Positions 12,791-23,388 of a DNA stretch of 64,000 bases are shown here, piece by piece. The translations under genes and the position numbers were made by a program. Location: NCBI GenBank assembly GCA_019925795.1, contig CM034305.1, positions 57,276,573 to 57,340,572 of the forward strand. The letters run 5' to 3'. Every line of letters begins with the position of its first letter. Position 1 is the first letter of the stretch. Source of the stretch: Dendrobium chrysotoxum. Lineage: Eukaryota; Streptophyta; Magnoliopsida; Asparagales; Orchidaceae. Below the pieces are notes generated by a model that was not told the DNA's origin, did no database searches, and saw only the letters and a program-made list of their open reading frames with translations.

Positions 12791-13187
12791 AACTTGGTTT
12801 TGGAAAAACTTGGTTTCTCATTCATCACTTTTATTGTAATATTCTATTTGATATATTTCATGCTAGTAGTTTGAAAAGTTTAAGTTTTCCTATCTAATTG
12901 TAATTCCTGAATTAATTTTTTGTTTAAATAAAGGACTTTAGCCTGTGAAGATTTTAAGCGGGGTGTGTAAACTCTAGAATCCAAATCCTTTAGTTGTCAT
13001 AAAGTCAACACTTATCTTATTTGGTCTTTTCTATTTGTCGAGCAAGTTTATTACATTTTAAAAAATTCCATGAAAGTTATCATAGCTGTGATTTTTTTCT
13101 TTACCTTGAGTTGTAAGTCTTTTTTAACATGTTTGTGATTCTGTTTCTATTTTTCCTTCCTGTTGTTTTGCCTCTTTTTATGATGTC

Positions 13188-13198
13188 AAAAGGGGGAG
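13188..13198 (+). other. Upstream purine tract of the Sirevirus
   Basis: AAAAGGGGGAG about 135 bp before the purine tract that abuts the 3' LTR. Extra upstream PPT copies are a reported Sirevirus feature. Confidence 0.6.
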
Positions 13199-13317
13199 TA
13201 GTATTTTGTTGTTTATTGTTGTTTACACTCCTTTTTTATATTTGGTTATCGTTTAAGGGAAAGTTTAGAGGAAAGAAAATTTTTGAAAATCCATAAACAA
13301 TAATGTTTGCCATCATA

Positions 13318-13331
13318 AAAAAGAGAGAGAT
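13318..13331 (+). other. Polypurine tract before the Sirevirus 3' LTR
   Basis: The purine run 'aaaaagagagagat' ends directly at the LTR start (13332). The equivalent tract in the other Sirevirus reads AAAAAGGGGGAGAT on the minus strand (57125-57138). Confidence 0.75.
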
Positions 13332-15004
13332 TATTGCAAATCTGATCCAAGCATTATTATTTTGATGATAACAAACATTATTGTGTCTGTTACTGCTTTC
13401 TCCTTATTCTATGATATTTTATTTTGTTTTGTGTGTAGTAACATTCAGGAAAATAGACCACCGTTCACTTGCAATTTTGTTCAGCTAAAGACTGGGTAAA
13501 TTAGGGCTACAAGTCTGTATATTTTCAGTTTGTTATATATTTTTCCTTTCTTGAGTCATATCATGTATTTTGGTGGATATCATTTGTTGAGTAACCTTGC
13601 ACACAAAAAGGGGGAGAGAGAAAAATATCTTGAGAGATTTTTCTTTTAAGTAAATTATACTAGACGACTTTGTTCATATTGTACAACTTTAATTCATACT
13701 GTATGATCTGTTGTGCTCTGTCAAAACCCTAGCCGCCATAGGTTAATAAAGATAATTTTATTCTGATCGTATGTTATGATTTGGTTCGTATTGTACGCCT
13801 TAACTAAAATTTTTCTTAATTAACCCCTCGATATCAAGCAATTAAATCATGGACAATTATTATCGTCGATCATACTATACGATATTGTTCATATAATATG
13901 ATTGATAGTATACGAAATTGGTCATCCCAGAGATCGTACCAAACAAAATCCATGATTTTTTTCTTGATCATATTGTATGATGTCCACAGTGATGGATGAT
14001 CGATAGTCTACAAAGTTGGCTATCCCAGGAATCATCCCAAACAAATAGAAGGAATTTTTATAGTTCGTACCGGATGATCTTTTGATCATATTATACGAAG
14101 TGTTATAAAGGTTGAACAGTTCGTCTGCACGAACTTGATGGACGAGTCTAAATTACACTGATCGTACGGTACGATACATGTATCATACTGTATGAATAGA
14201 AGACAGAGATCTTAAAAATTAGGATTTCTTGAAGCACGCTACTTAAGGTTTTATAATATTCTTATTAAAAATCTTTGGTTGTTTAGACTTCAGGAGAGAG
14301 AGCCTTGAGGAAGAGAAGAATGAGAGCTTTCTGAGAGAAGAGAGAATAATTTTGTGAAGGAGAAGTTGTGAGGGGATTCATAATGTTGCTCAAAGCAAGA
14401 ATCTTGCCTAGTATCTATAAGTGTTTGCCTGGATTCTCTGTGGCTCTGGAGAAGAAGTTCTTCAGCAAAGATCATGGTTCTCTGACCATCACCTGGTGGG
14501 TAAAAAGAGAGTTGTGGTTCTCTGACCATCACCTGGTGGGTGAAAATAGAGTTGAGGAGGTTCTTTGCTTGTAAAAGAGTCATGATTCTCTGTCGCATCG
14601 GGTTGGTGAAATAGTGTCTGTACAGGTTTATCCGCCTTGTTGTGAGAGCAAAAAGAAAGTCACTACTGTTTAGTGCAAAACTTGGAGAGAGAGTCTCTAA
14701 GGAGTGAACGTAGGGCAGGTTGACCGAACCACTATAAATTTTGGTGTGTTCATTTTGATTATTTTTCGCATTAATTTTGTGACTTACAGTGCGGTTGAAA
14801 ACTCTGATTTAGTTTGTTATTATGAAATACTCTGCTTCTGCATCCGCTAATTAAAATTGCTTATTTTTAATTATTAAAAAGATTATAAAAAGATTTTCTT
14901 TTTTGCTTAAAGAATTTTTTAAATAACCAATTCATCCCCCCCCCCCCCCTCTCGGTTAGCCTCGAGCTAGTTCTTAGAGGTTTAACAACCTTCACAAACT
15001 TTTA
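13332..15004 (+). repeat. Sirevirus 3' LTR
   Basis: Pairs with 3539-5200. The first base pair reads TA instead of TG, and the end reads 'aactttta' instead of CA. It has the same palindrome array, repeated leader unit (about 14475-14600) and conserved end blocks, plus a C run at about 14936-14949. Confidence 0.92.
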
Positions 15005-15118
15005 GTGATGACTCCTGCCATGTAGCACTTTGTTTCTTACAAGGTTCAAGAGATGGCTCCCATGGCATAACACTTTGTCTTTTATGACACTTAGTTCCCA
15101 TCTTTTGATTTATGTATT

Positions 15119-15130
15119 GCTCAGATACTA
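15119..15130 (-). other. Cassandra primer-binding site (tRNA-Met type)
   Basis: The minus strand reads TAGTATCTGAGC, 10 of 12 matches to the standard plant PBS TGGTATCAGAGC. It lies 2 nt from the right LTR and fixes the orientation as minus. Confidence 0.75.
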
Positions 15131-15132
15131 TT

Positions 15133-15354
15133 TGCAATAGCCCAAAATCTTAATGGTCAAGATATTGTCAGTTTTGGCCTAAGGGCCTTACGATTTTGTC
15201 CTGTTAATGTAACTTTCTAGGAAGTAACACATCCCAGGATTTCTCTAGGATGAGTATGCTTAAATCCGAAGTTTTTTAATAAAATTTCAACCATTACACA
15301 AAAAGTCACCTCGATGTTTAAGAGTTTAGCTTCTTTTACGTAAGGGTTTTCATA
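15133..15354 (-). repeat. Cassandra LTR (5' LTR in element sense) with 5S-like segment
   Basis: It starts TGCAATAGCCC and ends 'gttttcata', directly followed by CATAG. The 5S-like stretch is about 15211-15278. It differs from the left LTR at many positions by eye, consistent with an old insertion. Confidence 0.8.
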
Positions 15355-16330
15355 CATAGCTTATATTATTTAAGCTTTCTCACTCTCTCTATATATGTGA
15401 CAATTAAATGGCTATAATTTATTGGGGAAGTTTGAGTTACCTTGGGAATGACACAAGAGGCTATATTGGTGGAGCAAAATGCAAAGGCTAAAGAAGAAAT
15501 GGAGGCCAAGGCATAGCAGAGTCCATAATGAAGGAAAAAGCTAAGGCATGAGCTAAATAAAGGTAATGCTAAAAGAGGAAACTAAGTCAAAGGCCTTGGT
15601 GAGGGAGAAAGTTTCTATCAAGTGGAGGAAGAGTAGCTCTCTATGGATTAGAAGATGCAAGCTCATAAGATGAAGATGTCTCCCAAGGAAGTGGTAGGGC
15701 CTCCTAGCCAGTCGAATCTAATAACCTCAACCTTAATAAAGCAAGTCAGTCATTATTTGGGTCAGGTCGGTATCAATAATTAAGCAAGCATCAAGTGTCA
15801 GGGCCAAGCCTCATCTTGAGCACTTGAGTATGTGAGGCACTTTAGTATAACAGTCTTGTCAATGCATTATTGGTGTGAAGCATTCAAAAGGTCCGACCCA
15901 ATTTCCCATAAGCCCTTCCAACATCGAACTATCTCATTTGTAGAATCGGGATAAGAGTTTGGGAAGCAAGTTTGAGGATACCATGTATTGATCTATATAT
16001 ATTGTAAGGGAAGCACATGCTCTGAATCCATAGAGAAGCTATGAGCAATGATTTTGGATCATTAGGGAAACAAGAAGGCCCAATAAACATTGTCATAAAG
16101 TTAAGTTAGGATCTATCCTTGATGAACACTCTCTAATAGGACTATATGAGATACTTTAAAGGTCAGTAGGCCATTTCCTAATGACTTGATAGTTTACTGG
16201 GCAGCCATGATGATGATATATATGAGGAGAGAGCTTAACTACCTTTTTTTTTTGCTTTGATGAGTAACTTATGTAGTCCACTATTCTTATATATATAAGG
16301 GGGATGACTATTTAGGCCCAACAATAAATT

Positions 16331-16415
16331 TCATAAGTTTATTATATATTAACCATTCTAACTGAACTTAACAACCTTTTAACAACTTCTTCCTATTTTT
16401 AATCATTGCCACCTA
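16331..16415. repeat. Short dispersed repeat, copy A
   Basis: 'cattctaactgaacttaaca' and flanks match 17688-17765 with scattered differences. Family unknown. Confidence 0.55.
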
Positions 16416-17687
16416 AGTCTCATACCCAATGATTGGCTTAGCTAAAATCTATCATATGACTTAGGATTAATTTGACCATAAGGGGCTGTTTGGAAAAAGG
16501 GTTTAATGCCTGACCTTGGTAGGACATGGGTCTCTAGCTAACAAGTTATATCATAGAGTTCTTAAGATGTCCATTAGAATAGTTAGGTGGCAATGGCTAG
16601 GATAAAAGGCCCCCCTTTTTTGGGTTTGGTTATTTACCTTAGGGTTGACCCAAGGTGGGCCTATGGGGCCAACTTTGGTGCTTGAAATCCCTTGATGGTT
16701 AGGTTAAAGCTGAGGCCCATGGAGGTAAGGTGGAGATCCAAAAGAGCATTACGCTAGCTCTAAGTTTGGGCCAGCCCCTTACTTTTATCTTAGCCCTAAG
16801 GTTTACTCCTACATGTCCAAGCTAAACCATATGGTCCCTAAGGGACTCAAATTTTGATATTTGAGATAGGGTCTATGCGTCTCCTATAAAATGGCCAAGG
16901 ATAGAAACAGAGTAAAACTATTAAGCTAATAAGGTACAGTGACCATAGTTCAATAAAGGCTAGGTTTATTAGAAATTCAATCATTGTTAAAATGCCGTAA
17001 GATGGCCTAGGCTCTCTTGGGTCAAATTAGGGTTCATTAGACTAGTATAGACCGACTCAACATCCTTAGTGTGCTCCAAAGGTGATATCACGCCCTTGTG
17101 AGAGCCAATGACCTTAGGATTTGCCCATATGGGCCATTAGGCTCTTGGTAAACTTAGAGAGGCCTATTATTCCTGCCAACTTTGAAGTAAGATAGGCCCA
17201 CTAGGCTAGATCAATATAACTTAGTGCTTAGTGAGGTAATAATAATTATGATGAGATAAAAGAAACATTAGTTCTCCATTGGGGTTAAGCATTGGCCTTG
17301 CCAAAAATTGTGCTTAGGATTTTATTGCAACACTTGACTTGTATGAATTTGAAAATTTGAGTAGTGAATTAATTGTGTCAAGTTTGATTATTAAAGAGTT
17401 TCTATATAATACATTTTGAATTTCTTGGTTATTACTTAATGAAAAATTCTTAGTTCCTAAGCATTATCAAGTAGCAAATATTGAGTTCCTTGAGTATTAT
17501 TAAATAATGAATATTGCATTTCTTGATTATTATTAAGCAATGAATGTTAAGTGCTATCAAATAAATTTCTTGATTATCACTATGTAATAAATATGAAGTT
17601 CCCCTTTTTTATAACTTCCATTTCTTACTAATAAAATGTGCAATGACAATCATATATTGCATTTTACGATGTGAATCGCATAAACTT

Positions 17688-17765
17688 ATTATGTTAAACA
17701 TTCTAGCTGAACTTAAAAACCCTTTCAACTACTTCTTCTTCATATTGCAACCACCACCAATATAA
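17688..17765. repeat. Short dispersed repeat, copy B
   Basis: 'cattctagctgaacttaaaa' and flanks, in direct orientation relative to copy A. Family unknown. Confidence 0.55.
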
Positions 17766-18266
17766 TCTTATTTGGCCACCATTAGTGAAATCCTCTCATA
17801 GTATAGACAAGTTTTCTTTATCAACATGTTAAATATTTCATTCTCCATAAAAAATGAAAGGCAACATGTGAACCATGATCATATTGGATATAATATATCT
17901 AATTTTAACATGATCATACTTCCTAGTTTTTTTCTCTTTTATTCCATTTTCAAATGTAGGTGTTGATTGTCCCATAGTGACATGCAACAATCATTTTCCC
18001 TATCCTTTTGAGCAAATTCATGTATGCCTTTTATATTGAGTTGTTGCATCAATTCTTATTCTTATTCATATTCATATGATTGTAGTTTCCCTTTTCAACA
18101 CTATTTTTCAATTCTAACATGGTTAAGTCATTCCAAATTTCTAAAGTTGTCCTTCTCTTCCTCATTTCAATGGATTTTCTTAATTATTATCATTAACAAC
18201 TCTCACAACTCCTCCTCCAATAATATTTGCAACCACATCAAAATATAAGCAAGATATCAAATTCAT

Positions 18267-18267
18267 G

Positions 18268-18334
<67 letters not shown>
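18267..18334. repeat. Compound (TA)n(GA)n microsatellite
   Basis: About 20 bp of TA followed by about 45 bp of GA, roughly 620 bp upstream of the PG1beta gene. GA runs can bind plant BBR/BPC factors; a role here is inference. Confidence 0.95.
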
Positions 18335-18336
<2 letters not shown>

Positions 18337-18556
18337 AAATAATGATATTTTTGTCACATGCATATAAGGAAAATTTAACATCCCTTATAAAAAAGACAAA
18401 AGAACTATATTATTTATTTTGAATGGAAGGTCAACATTTGGGAGACAAAGATGATGTCAATTTCAAGGAGAGAAGCATGTGGCTTAATATATAATATTAT
18501 GAAATCAAAGTGAGAGTAGGGAGAAGTGTAGAATTTGAAGCTCTTATTGAGGGGAG

Positions 18557-18717
18557 TTATTTAGTACAGAGTTCGGACAGAAAGAATCATTCAGACTGTG
18601 AGTGTACATATAATATATATAAAAATTGGATTCACTCTGCGTATAAAATTTATACATTATATCTACACAATATATATACACACAATGCGAACAATTCTGT
18701 CCATCCGGACTCATTAA
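18557..18717. mobile_element. MITE-like inverted repeat upstream of the PG1beta gene
   Basis: The left end 'gagttcggacagaa' is inverted at the right end as 'ttctgtccatccggactc', and similarity continues inward through 'gtgagtgtacatataatat' against 'atatatacacacaatg'. It is about 160 bp with an AT-rich centre. I cannot fix the target duplication or superfamily. Confidence 0.5.
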
Positions 18718-18912
18718 TCCCAGCCTCCTCAAGCCTTGTGCCCCTAGACAACTTGCTCATAGGCTACTTATAAATTTTTAATTTAACTATGCATATATAA
18801 TAATAAAATTTTTTTAATAAAATTATTATTATGTGTCAGGAAAAAAAATTCTAAACATAAATATTTAAAATATAAAATCATATTTTAACTTTGCCGTATC
18901 ATCCCATTGCTC

Positions 18913-18918
18913 TATAAA
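18913..18918 (+). promoter_or_regulatory. Candidate TATA box of the PG1beta gene
   Basis: TATAAA within 'gctctataaaatcccc', 40 bp upstream of the ATG. At the usual spacing of about 30 bp, transcription would start near 18943-18950, leaving a very short leader. This may be the true core promoter, or the real one may lie further upstream. Confidence 0.5.
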
Positions 18919-18957
18919 ATCCCCACCGTGATCTATCAGCAAAGCGCAGTGAGGACA

Positions 18958-21765
18958 ATGGGCTGGTTTACGATACTCCTCGTACTCATGTCGATCTCGC
19001 TCTCAACGGCCGCTACAGCCGTAACCTCGCCGGCGCCGGCGAAATCATCATTAAACCCATTCACTGAAAAGGCTGCACTGCTACGTTACTGGAACCGAAA
19101 AATCCCCAACTCTTCTCCCCACCCAGCATTCCTGGTCTCCAAGCTCACGCCACTCTCCATCTCCAATGCCGCCAAGTTCTCCACCCTTGCTGCGTCCGAC
19201 CCCTTCAAACTCTCTTCCACCCTCCCTACATTCTGTTCAGCCGCCGCCCTCCTCTGCACTGCCTTCTCTAGCGACGACAACAGTAACTTTACCAACAACG
19301 GCGCCGACGCCGGCGGCGGGGTCTCTGGCTTCAGAAATTACTTCGGCACCGACGCCGGCGGCGGAGTCTCTGGCTTCAGAAATTACTTGGGCACCGACGC
19401 CGGAGGCGGAGTCTCTGGCTTCAGAAATTACTTCGGCACCGAACTGACCCCATCCCTCGCTTCCCATCCTCGTGACTCTGCCTTCTCTAGCTACGACAAC
19501 AGTAACTCTACCAACAACGGCACTGACGCTGGTGGCGGGGTCTCTGGCTTCGGAAATTACTTCAGCACTGACGCCGGCGGCGGAGTCTCTGGCTTCAGAA
19601 ATTACATCAGCACCGAACTAACCCCATCCCTCGCTTCCCATCTCCGTGACTCTGCCTTCTCTAGCTACGATGATAACAGTAACTTTACCAACAACAGCAC
19701 CGACGCCGGCGGCGGGGTCTCTGGCTTCAGAAATTACTTGGGCACCGACGCCGGCGGCGGAGTCTCTGGCTTTAGAAATTACTTCGGCACCGAACTAACC
19801 CCATCCCTTGCTTCCCAATCCCGTGACTCTGCCTTCTCTAGCTACGACAACAGTAACTTTGCCAACAACGGCACTGACGCCGGCGGCGGGGTCTCTGGCT
19901 TCAGAAATTATTTCGGCACCGAACTAACCGCATCCCTCGCTTCCCATCCCCGTGACTCTGCCTTCTCTAGCTACGATAACAGTAACTTTACCAACAACAG
20001 CACAGACGCCGGCGGAGGGGTCTCTGGATTCAGAAATTACATGGGTACCGACGCCGGCGGCGGAATTTCTGGCTTCAGAAATTACTTCGGCACCGAACTA
20101 ACCCAATCCCTCGCTTCCCATCCCCGTGACTCTGCCTTCTCTAGCTACGATAACAGTAACTTTACCAACAACAGCACCGACGCCGGCGGAGGGGTCTCTG
20201 GATTCAAAAATTACATGGGTACCGATGCCGGCGGCGGCGCCTCTGGCTTCAGAAATTACTTCAGCACGGAACTAACCCCATCCCTCGCTTCCCATCCCCG
20301 TGACTCTGCCTTCACTAGCTACGATAACAGTAACTTTACCAACAACAGCACCGACGCCGACGGAGGGGTCTCTGGATTCAGAAATTACATGGGTAACGAC
20401 GCCGGCGGCGGCGCCTCTGGCTTCAGAAATTACTTCGGCACCGAACTAACCCCATCCCTCGCTTCCCATCCCCGTGAATCCTCCTTCTCTACCTACGATA
20501 ACAGTAACTTTACCAACAACAACTCCGACGCCGGCGGCGGGGTCTCTGGCTTTAGAAATTACTTGGTCACCGACACCGGCGGCGAAGTCTCTGGCTTCAG
20601 AAATTACTTCGGCAGCGAACTAACCCCATCCCTTGCTTCCCAACCCCGTGACTCTGCCTTCTCTAGCAACGACAACAGTAACTTTACCAACAATGGCATC
20701 GACGCCGGCGGTGGGGCCTCTGGCTTCAGAAATTACTTCGGCACCGAACTAACCCCATCCCTCGCTTCCGAAGGCACCGGCCGTCACGCCAGATTCCTAC
20801 ATCACTCCGACGATTCCAACGTTGGCCAGCAAACCTTCACCGGTGACGGAAAGCGCGAAAGTGGCGTAACATCGGACTTAACCTCTTATGCCCACAAATA
20901 TTCAAATATAATCGAAAGTGGTTTCGCCAATTACGGCGAAATTAACGATGGCGACACTGATGCCTTCACATCCTATTCCGTAAACGTCAACATCCCCGAC
21001 AATCATTTCCAATCGCATGGCTCCGGCACCTTGGCCGGAATCGAAAGATTCAACACCGCCCAAATCCACACAGCTTCCATGCATCCCGGGATAAAACAGT
21101 GGGTCGAGCCTGGTAAATTCTTCAGGGAAAGCAGCCTCAAAAAGGGAACGGTAATGCCGATGCCGGATATTCACGACCGTACTCCGCCGCGTTCGTTCCT
21201 TCCTCGGTCGATCGCCGGGAAGATCCCGTTATCCGCCTCCGCTGTAGCCGAAATCTTCAAGATTCCTCCGGGAACCACCATGGCGAAGGCAGTTGCTTCA
21301 CTGGTGGCGGACTGCGAGCGGTCTCCAAGCCCCGGGGAGAAAAAGCAGTGCTCGACCTCGGCCGAGGACATGATCGACTTCGCCGTCTCCGTGCTCGGCA
21401 GCGACGTCGAAGTGAGATCCACCGCGAACACGAACGGCTCTAAGGGAAATATCCTCATCGGGGAGGTGAAGGGGTTCAATGGAGGTAACGTTACCCAATC
21501 AGTGAGCTGCCACCAAAGCTTGTTTCCCTACCTGGTTTACTACTGCCATTCTGTCCCCCGTGTGCGCGTTTACGAGGCCGAAATCCTGGCCGTTGATAGC
21601 GGGGAGAAGATCAATCATGGTATTGCCATCTGTCATATTGACACGTCGGATTGGAGCCCCACGCACGGGGCCTTTTTTGCGCTGGGGCCCGGGCCGGGGA
21701 AGATCGAGGTGTGCCATTGGATCTTTGAGGGGGACATGACGTGGACCGTTCGTGATCGTGTTTGA
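18958..21765 (+). CDS. Polygalacturonase-1 non-catalytic subunit beta-like protein (BURP domain)
   Basis: A secreted cell-wall protein of the PG1beta class of BURP proteins. Family members bind polygalacturonase isoform 1 and affect pectin breakdown and cell adhesion. I start at the ATG at 18958 (935 aa) because it opens a signal peptide (GWFTILLVLMSISLSTAATA); the frame also runs upstream, but only from a TTG lying over the TATA box. Residues about 30-101 are the conserved N-terminal region of the family ('NPFTEKAALLRYWN', 'TFCSAAALLC'). Residues about 102-605 are tandem repeats. The BURP domain spans about 721-932, with Cys-His pairs at 851, 863, 892 and 919 in the exact pattern CH-X10-CH-X27-CH-X25-CH. 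Family members are usually about 620-640 aa; the excess is repeat expansion. The ORF is uninterrupted, GC-rich against AT-rich flanks, and looks functional and single-exon. Confidence 0.95.
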   Translation: MGWFTILLVLMSISLSTAATAVTSPAPAKSSLNPFTEKAALLRYWNRKIPNSSPHPAFLVSKLTPLSISNAAKFSTLAASDPFKLSSTLPTFCSAAALLCTAFSSDDNSNFTNNGADAGGGVSGFRNYFGTDAGGGVSGFRNYLGTDAGGGVSGFRNYFGTELTPSLASHPRDSAFSSYDNSNSTNNGTDAGGGVSGFGNYFSTDAGGGVSGFRNYISTELTPSLASHLRDSAFSSYDDNSNFTNNSTDAGGGVSGFRNYLGTDAGGGVSGFRNYFGTELTPSLASQSRDSAFSSYDNSNFANNGTDAGGGVSGFRNYFGTELTASLASHPRDSAFSSYDNSNFTNNSTDAGGGVSGFRNYMGTDAGGGISGFRNYFGTELTQSLASHPRDSAFSSYDNSNFTNNSTDAGGGVSGFKNYMGTDAGGGASGFRNYFSTELTPSLASHPRDSAFTSYDNSNFTNNSTDADGGVSGFRNYMGNDAGGGASGFRNYFGTELTPSLASHPRESSFSTYDNSNFTNNNSDAGGGVSGFRNYLVTDTGGEVSGFRNYFGSELTPSLASQPRDSAFSSNDNSNFTNNGIDAGGGASGFRNYFGTELTPSLASEGTGRHARFLHHSDDSNVGQQTFTGDGKRESGVTSDLTSYAHKYSNIIESGFANYGEINDGDTDAFTSYSVNVNIPDNHFQSHGSGTLAGIERFNTAQIHTASMHPGIKQWVEPGKFFRESSLKKGTVMPMPDIHDRTPPRSFLPRSIAGKIPLSASAVAEIFKIPPGTTMAKAVASLVADCERSPSPGEKKQCSTSAEDMIDFAVSVLGSDVEVRSTANTNGSKGNILIGEVKGFNGGNVTQSVSCHQSLFPYLVYYCHSVPRVRVYEAEILAVDSGEKINHGIAICHIDTSDWSPTHGAFFALGPGPGKIEVCHWIFEGDMTWTVRDRV
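19261..20770 (+). repeat. Nine-unit in-frame tandem repeat inside the PG1beta gene
   Basis: Nine higher-order units, each opening with (A/S)F(S/T)(S/T)xDNSNF and closing with ELTPSLASHPRDS. Within them are 17 copies of a 15-residue subunit, DAGGGVSGFRNYFGT: 3, 2, 2, 1, 2, 2, 2, 2 and 1 per unit. The standard two-subunit unit is 58 aa (174 bp). The motif is a GF-rich version of the aromatic FxxY-type repeats of PG1beta proteins. Variation in subunit number points to unequal exchange or slippage. Confidence 0.9.
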
Positions 21766-21877
21766 CCAAGTGGGCCGGCTTGTTATCCTAGTGGATCTGT
21801 CTGTTATCCCGTTTCCGGTTATGGATACTTGCTGACTTGCGAGCAGAGCGGGCCCACTCTTATTTTATATGCCGTTT

Positions 21878-21883
21878 AATAAA
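21878..21883 (+). terminator. Candidate polyadenylation signal of the PG1beta gene
   Basis: AATAAA in 'ttaataaataaaaat', about 115 bp after the stop codon, at the switch from GC-rich to AT-rich sequence. Confidence 0.55.
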
Positions 21884-21944
21884 TAAAAATCTGTGGAGAT
21901 TTGGATCATTGGATGTAATTCAAAATAATATGATCTTAAATTTA

Positions 21945-22131
21945 TGAGTATTTGGTTTTAGGTTTTTTTTTTAAAGTAATAAATAAAAATATTATATTAT
22001 AATGAAGAAATTCATATAACTTATTAACATAAAATTTAAAGCAATTTTTTAGTATAAAAATTTTTTGAACAATAAATTTTTTACTAAAAAATTATTTAGA
22101 AAACAATAATAAAATTATCTCAAACGAATTC
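21945..22131. mobile_element. MITE-like repeat, copy 1 (left end uncertain)
   Basis: The right end 'atctcaaacgaattctg' matches the inverted ends of copies 2-4, and the interior 'ttttagtataaaaattt' is shared with them. The left end is guessed. Confidence 0.4.
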
Positions 22132-22134
22132 TGA

Positions 22135-22322
22135 GAGTTCGTTTGGGATGACAATTCTTTTTGTAAAGGAGAGATTGTAAAGCTGATGTGGCGAAAATAA
22201 CTTTTTGAAAGCTACCGTAAAAATTAGCTTTTTAGTAAAATTTTTTTTGAAAATTATAACAAAATAAAAATTGTGAATGCAGTCTGAAAAGCAAAGTTAT
22301 AAGTAAGCTATCCCAAACAAGG
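22135..22322. mobile_element. MITE-like repeat, copy 2
   Basis: Terminal inverted ends 'gttcgtttgggatg' and 'tatcccaaacaagg', about 190 bp, AT-rich, no ORF. It abuts copy 1. The superfamily is not clear from the sequence. Confidence 0.6.
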
Positions 22323-23006
22323 TAATTAAATTTTTGATCTACTTAAGAATTAAATTATTATTTGACTTATATGACATCTCATTTAATTTTATATGAAATT
22401 AAATATTATGTAGAAATCAAGTATTATATTTTATTTTATGATGAACTGAAATAAAATAAATACATTGAAATATGAATGAGATTGTTGTTATCATTTTTAC
22501 TCCTTTCCTATTTTGAGTGAAAAGAATTATCTCTCTCTATCTTGAACACGCCGCTCCAAACGTGGAAGATCGAAAACCTTAATTCTGCATTTCAATGAAT
22601 TCAAATATGCTTCTGATAATTTTTTTGATGGTTTGACATGAATTTTGGGGGTGGTGAAAATTTTTTTACATCTCCATTTAATTCTAACACACATACCAAA
22701 TCAAAAAAGAAGCCAGCCATTGCATCCTAGAGAGAAGCTCCAACCAACAACAACATATCAGAAAATTATGAAATAAGCGTAGCCAAGCAGTAGGAATCCA
22801 AATTAATTCGAGGGAAAGATCAAGAAAAAAATAATTGAAAGCAGTGGGCAAATAGCTAAAGCTCATGCTAAGATAAGGGCCAATATGCCCAAATTAAAGA
22901 AAGTGAGCGACATCAAAGAAAACCTATATCATCAAGGAAAAATAATTCCAATGACACAAAAATTAAAAAACCCGCGAGAAACACACAAAGTACAATAAGG
23001 CACTCT

Positions 23007-23139
23007 GACTTCATTTGGGATGGCGTTCTTGTTACTTCTCAAAGTAGCTTTTTAGTACAAAAATTGTATAGTTTAAAAAAATTTTGTATTAAAAAGCTGT
23101 TTTAGAAAGCAATAAAAAAGTTGTCCCAAATAAAATCTA
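23007..23139. mobile_element. MITE-like repeat, copy 3
   Basis: Ends 'cttcatttgggatgg' and 'gttgtcccaaataaaatc', with the interior 'agctttttagtacaaaaatt' shared with the other copies. Confidence 0.6.
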
Positions 23140-23388
23140 AAAGACAACAATTCCTTATATAATAACCTAGGATTAATATAACAACAAAATTATAGGCATA
23201 GTAAATAACTCACCAAGAACCCTTATCATCACAGCAATCTCAGCTTTAGAATGAAATCAGAAAGCAAACAAAATTTTAAAAAAGAGCTACAAAACTTTGT
23301 GCATAATAACATAGAAGTATATGTGTGTATTCTTGTATTCTCCAATATCATCAGCATTGATTAAACCTTTAATAAAATTCATATTATT

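Larger units (their letters stand above)
3539..15004 (+). mobile_element. Sirevirus (Ty1/copia) retrotransposon, decayed, with a third ORF
   Basis: An 11.5-kb element with two LTRs of about 1.67 kb, an imperfect 5-bp target duplication (gtggt 3534-3538, gtgat 15005-15009), a tRNA-Met type PBS, purine tracts before the 3' LTR, and gag, pol (protease, integrase, RT, RNase H order, as in copia) and a downstream ORF. Long LTRs, an extended gag, a third ORF and more than one purine tract are Sirevirus traits. The coding regions carry many stops and frameshifts, so it is non-functional. It sits between the LTRs of a Cassandra element and is therefore younger than that insertion. Confidence 0.92.
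3212..15354 (-). mobile_element. Cassandra-type TRIM retrotransposon, interrupted by a Sirevirus
   Basis: Two similar terminal repeats of about 222 bp (3212-3434 and 15133-15354) are flanked by a perfect 5-bp target duplication CATAG (3207-3211 and 15355-15359). Each LTR contains a stretch resembling the reverse complement of the 3' half of plant 5S rRNA, the hallmark of Cassandra. A degenerate tRNA-Met primer site lies beside the right LTR, so the element reads on the minus strand. Without the Sirevirus at 3539-15004 it would be about 680 bp, a normal TRIM size. It has no coding capacity, as known for the family. Both LTR starts have decayed, so the insertion is old. Confidence 0.82.
15360..18266. 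other. Unassigned non-coding DNA
   Basis: No ORF of note and no recognisable family domain on either strand. It contains a pair of similar stretches about 1.36 kb apart, reported separately, which suggests an old repeat. Composition is mixed, with a purine-rich segment at about 15430-15720. Confidence 0.4.

Noticed and set aside
18907..18957. Upstream extension of the PG1beta frame from 18907
   Set aside because: It would begin at TTG and read across the TATA-like box. The ATG at 18958 opens a good signal peptide.
19086..21717. Several open frames on the minus strand and in other + frames across the PG1beta gene
   Set aside because: They are shadows of the GC-rich repetitive coding sequence, with no family resemblance.
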